This document shows positions 62,935-64,000 of a stretch of 64,000 bases of DNA, one piece after another (position 1 is the stretch's first letter; each line of letters begins with the position of its first letter). The position numbers and the translations under genes were made by a program. The notes below the pieces were generated by a model. It was not told where the DNA came from. It searched no databases and saw nothing but the letters and a program-made list of their open reading frames with translations. Source of the DNA: an uncultured Lachnospiraceae bacterium (GTDB lineage Bacteria > Bacillota > Clostridia > Lachnospirales > Lachnospiraceae); NCBI GenBank assembly GCA_946566685.1, contig CAMNXA010000001.1, positions 124,001 through 188,000 on the forward strand. The letters are read 5' to 3'.

Positions 62935-63867
62935 TCAATCAATCTCCTCTTTCACCAAATAGACCGGCCTGTTCTTCACTTCCATGTAGGTCTTAGATAA
63001 GTATTGCCCCACAATGCCCAGACAAAACAGCTGTACTCCACTGACCAGCAATATGATACACACCAGGGACGGCCAGCCGGCAGTGGGATCGCCAAACATC
63101 ATTTTTCGCACGATGGTCACAATGATCATCACAAACGCCAGCACGCAAAACAACACTCCCATCACGGAAGCCATAATCAGTGGCATTGTGGAAAACGCCA
63201 TGATGCCTTCCAGCGAATATAAGAACAGTTTCCAGAAGGACCATTTGGTCTCTCCCTTCCTGCGCTCCACATTCTCATACTCCAGCCACTTGGTCTCATA
63301 TCCTACCCAGCCAAAGATGCCCTTCGTAAAGCGGTTATACTCCGTCATCGAAAGGATGGCATCCACCACCTGTCTGGTCATCAGCCGATAATCCCGGGCC
63401 CCGTCCACAATCTCCGTCCGGGAAATCTTATTCATCAGCTTATAGAACATCCTGGCAAAGAAAGAGCGGAGTATCGGCTCTCCTTTGCGCGTCACACGCC
63501 TGGTCGCTACGGAGTCGTAGCCCTGTTCAATATAACCGTACATCTCCGGCAAAAGCGCTGGCGGATCCTGTAAATCCGCATCCATCAACACCGCGAAATC
63601 GCCCTTACATTTCTGCAAGCCCGCATAGATAGCGGCCTCTTTGCCAAAATTGCGGGAAAAGGATACCAGCCGCACTCTGCTGTCCTGTTCATGCAGCTTT
63701 CTAATTTCCTGCACAGTCTTATCCTTGGAGCCATCATCAATGTATAAAACTTCCACGTCCAATTCCTTCTGCTGGAAAAAGGCTGTATTTTTAAACAATT
63801 CATCATAAAAATCCCGGACATTTTCTTCTTCGTTATAACAGGGGACTATGACACTTAATAATTTCAT
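62935..63867 (-). CDS. GT2 glycosyltransferase, GtrB/DPM type with C-terminal membrane helices
   Basis: The protein has 310 residues from ATG 63867, where GGAGG lies five bases upstream inside a longer open frame. Motifs are LLSVIVPCYNEEENVRDFYD, IDDGSKDKTVQEI, FSRNFGKEAAIYAGL, MDADLQDPP and DYRLMTRQVVDAIL. Two helices (about 225-250 and 262-290) end in GIVGQYLSKTYMEVKNRP, standard for GtrB-like enzymes. It makes a polyprenyl-phosphate sugar. It is the first gene of the region A operon. Confidence 0.9.
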   Translation of the reverse strand: MKLLSVIVPCYNEEENVRDFYDELFKNTAFFQQKELDVEVLYIDDGSKDKTVQEIRKLHEQDSRVRLVSFSRNFGKEAAIYAGLQKCKGDFAVLMDADLQDPPALLPEMYGYIEQGYDSVATRRVTRKGEPILRSFFARMFYKLMNKISRTEIVDGARDYRLMTRQVVDAILSMTEYNRFTKGIFGWVGYETKWLEYENVERRKGETKWSFWKLFLYSLEGIMAFSTMPLIMASVMGVLFCVLAFVMIIVTIVRKMMFGDPTAGWPSLVCIILLVSGVQLFCLGIVGQYLSKTYMEVKNRPVYLVKEEID

Positions 63868-63950
63868 ATGGGCCTCCATGCTGATCTTCCATTATCTGCT
63901 TTTCCTGCAAGAAGTCAGACAAACTCAAGGTAATTCTATCATAAATGCGA

Positions 63951-63979
63951 AAAAAAAGGAAGAGACGTATCTCTTCCTT
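63951..63979 (-). terminator. Strong intrinsic terminator of the unit upstream of this locus
   Basis: AAGGAAGAGA (63956-63965) pairs perfectly with TCTCTTCCTT (63970-63979) around CGTA, and eight T residues follow on the minus strand. It marks the right-hand boundary of the polysaccharide locus. The 60 bases between it and the first gene must contain the operon promoter, but no convincing one was found. Confidence 0.85.
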
Positions 63980-64000
63980 GCTCAAATCATTCTTGTATGT

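Overview
This 64-kb window is almost entirely one cell-surface polysaccharide / glycoconjugate locus. The gene families (EpsG-type polymerase, Wzz without a kinase domain, Rpn/PD-(D/E)XK proteins, GT-C membrane proteins, GtrA, a secreted protein with no outer-membrane machinery anywhere), strong AGGAGG ribosome binding sites and sigma-A type promoters point to an anaerobic low-to-mid GC Firmicute, most likely a gut Lachnospiraceae. That taxonomic call is inference. There are no rRNA or tRNA genes, CRISPR arrays or phage structural genes.

Layout, read leftward because nearly all genes are on the minus strand. Region A (63.9-53.2 kb): a compact, often overlapping operon with an initiating phosphoglycosyl transferase (60632-62038), a Wzz-type chain-length protein, an EpsG-like polymerase, and GT2/GT4 glycosyltransferases. 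It is preceded by a strong terminator of the upstream unit (63951-63979). Region B (53.0-49.8 kb): an AlbA_2/ATPase-type regulator carrying an in-gene 11-bp tandem repeat, translationally coupled to a GT-C membrane transferase. Region C (49.8-35.8 kb): a pseudaminic-acid module. pseB and pseC sit behind their own extended -10 promoter, followed by a GT2 and a large membrane protein; then pseG (+), a heptad-repeat coiled-coil protein, pseF, pseI, an ATP-grasp ligase and a PLP decarboxylase (both +), and a GT52/polysialyltransferase-like enzyme with the D/E-D-G and HP motifs of bacterial sialyltransferases. No clear PseH lies in the module; the best candidate GNAT is about 30 kb away (5834-6367).

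Region D (35.6-34.25 kb): a tyrosine recombinase gene flanked by perfect 30-bp inverted repeats (34256-34285 and 35533-35562). Inside the segment, next to the right repeat, is a near-consensus promoter (TTGACA-N16-TACAAT, 35492-35519) that points outward to the right, toward a hairpin terminator. Inverting the segment would place this promoter 63 nt or so upstream of the first gene of region E. In the orientation shown, region E is therefore predicted to be OFF for this promoter.

Region E (34.2-0 kb): a second long minus-strand cluster. It begins with a secreted protein of unknown function, then GT-C and GT2 enzymes, an Rpn nuclease gene between 25-bp inverted repeats, and an AT-rich block (about 17.9-29.4 kb: GT2, radical SAM enzyme, three GT4s, WbsX, FkbM methyltransferase with a G10 tract, GT-C, Wzx-type flippase, methyltransferase). 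After a plus-strand Rpn-like gene at 16.9 kb the cluster continues with a polymerase-like protein, SH3 protein, PglK-like ABC flippase, GtrA, acyltransferase, a WecE-like aminotransferase with a GNAT, several GT-C proteins, an O-antigen-ligase-like protein and the start of a PglF/CapD-like dehydratase at the left edge.

The most notable feature of the window is the concentration of possible switching devices: a self-contained promoter inverton, a frameshifting 11-bp repeat in a regulator, a poly-G tract in a methyltransferase and a heptad minisatellite. Together they suggest a surface glycan designed to vary.
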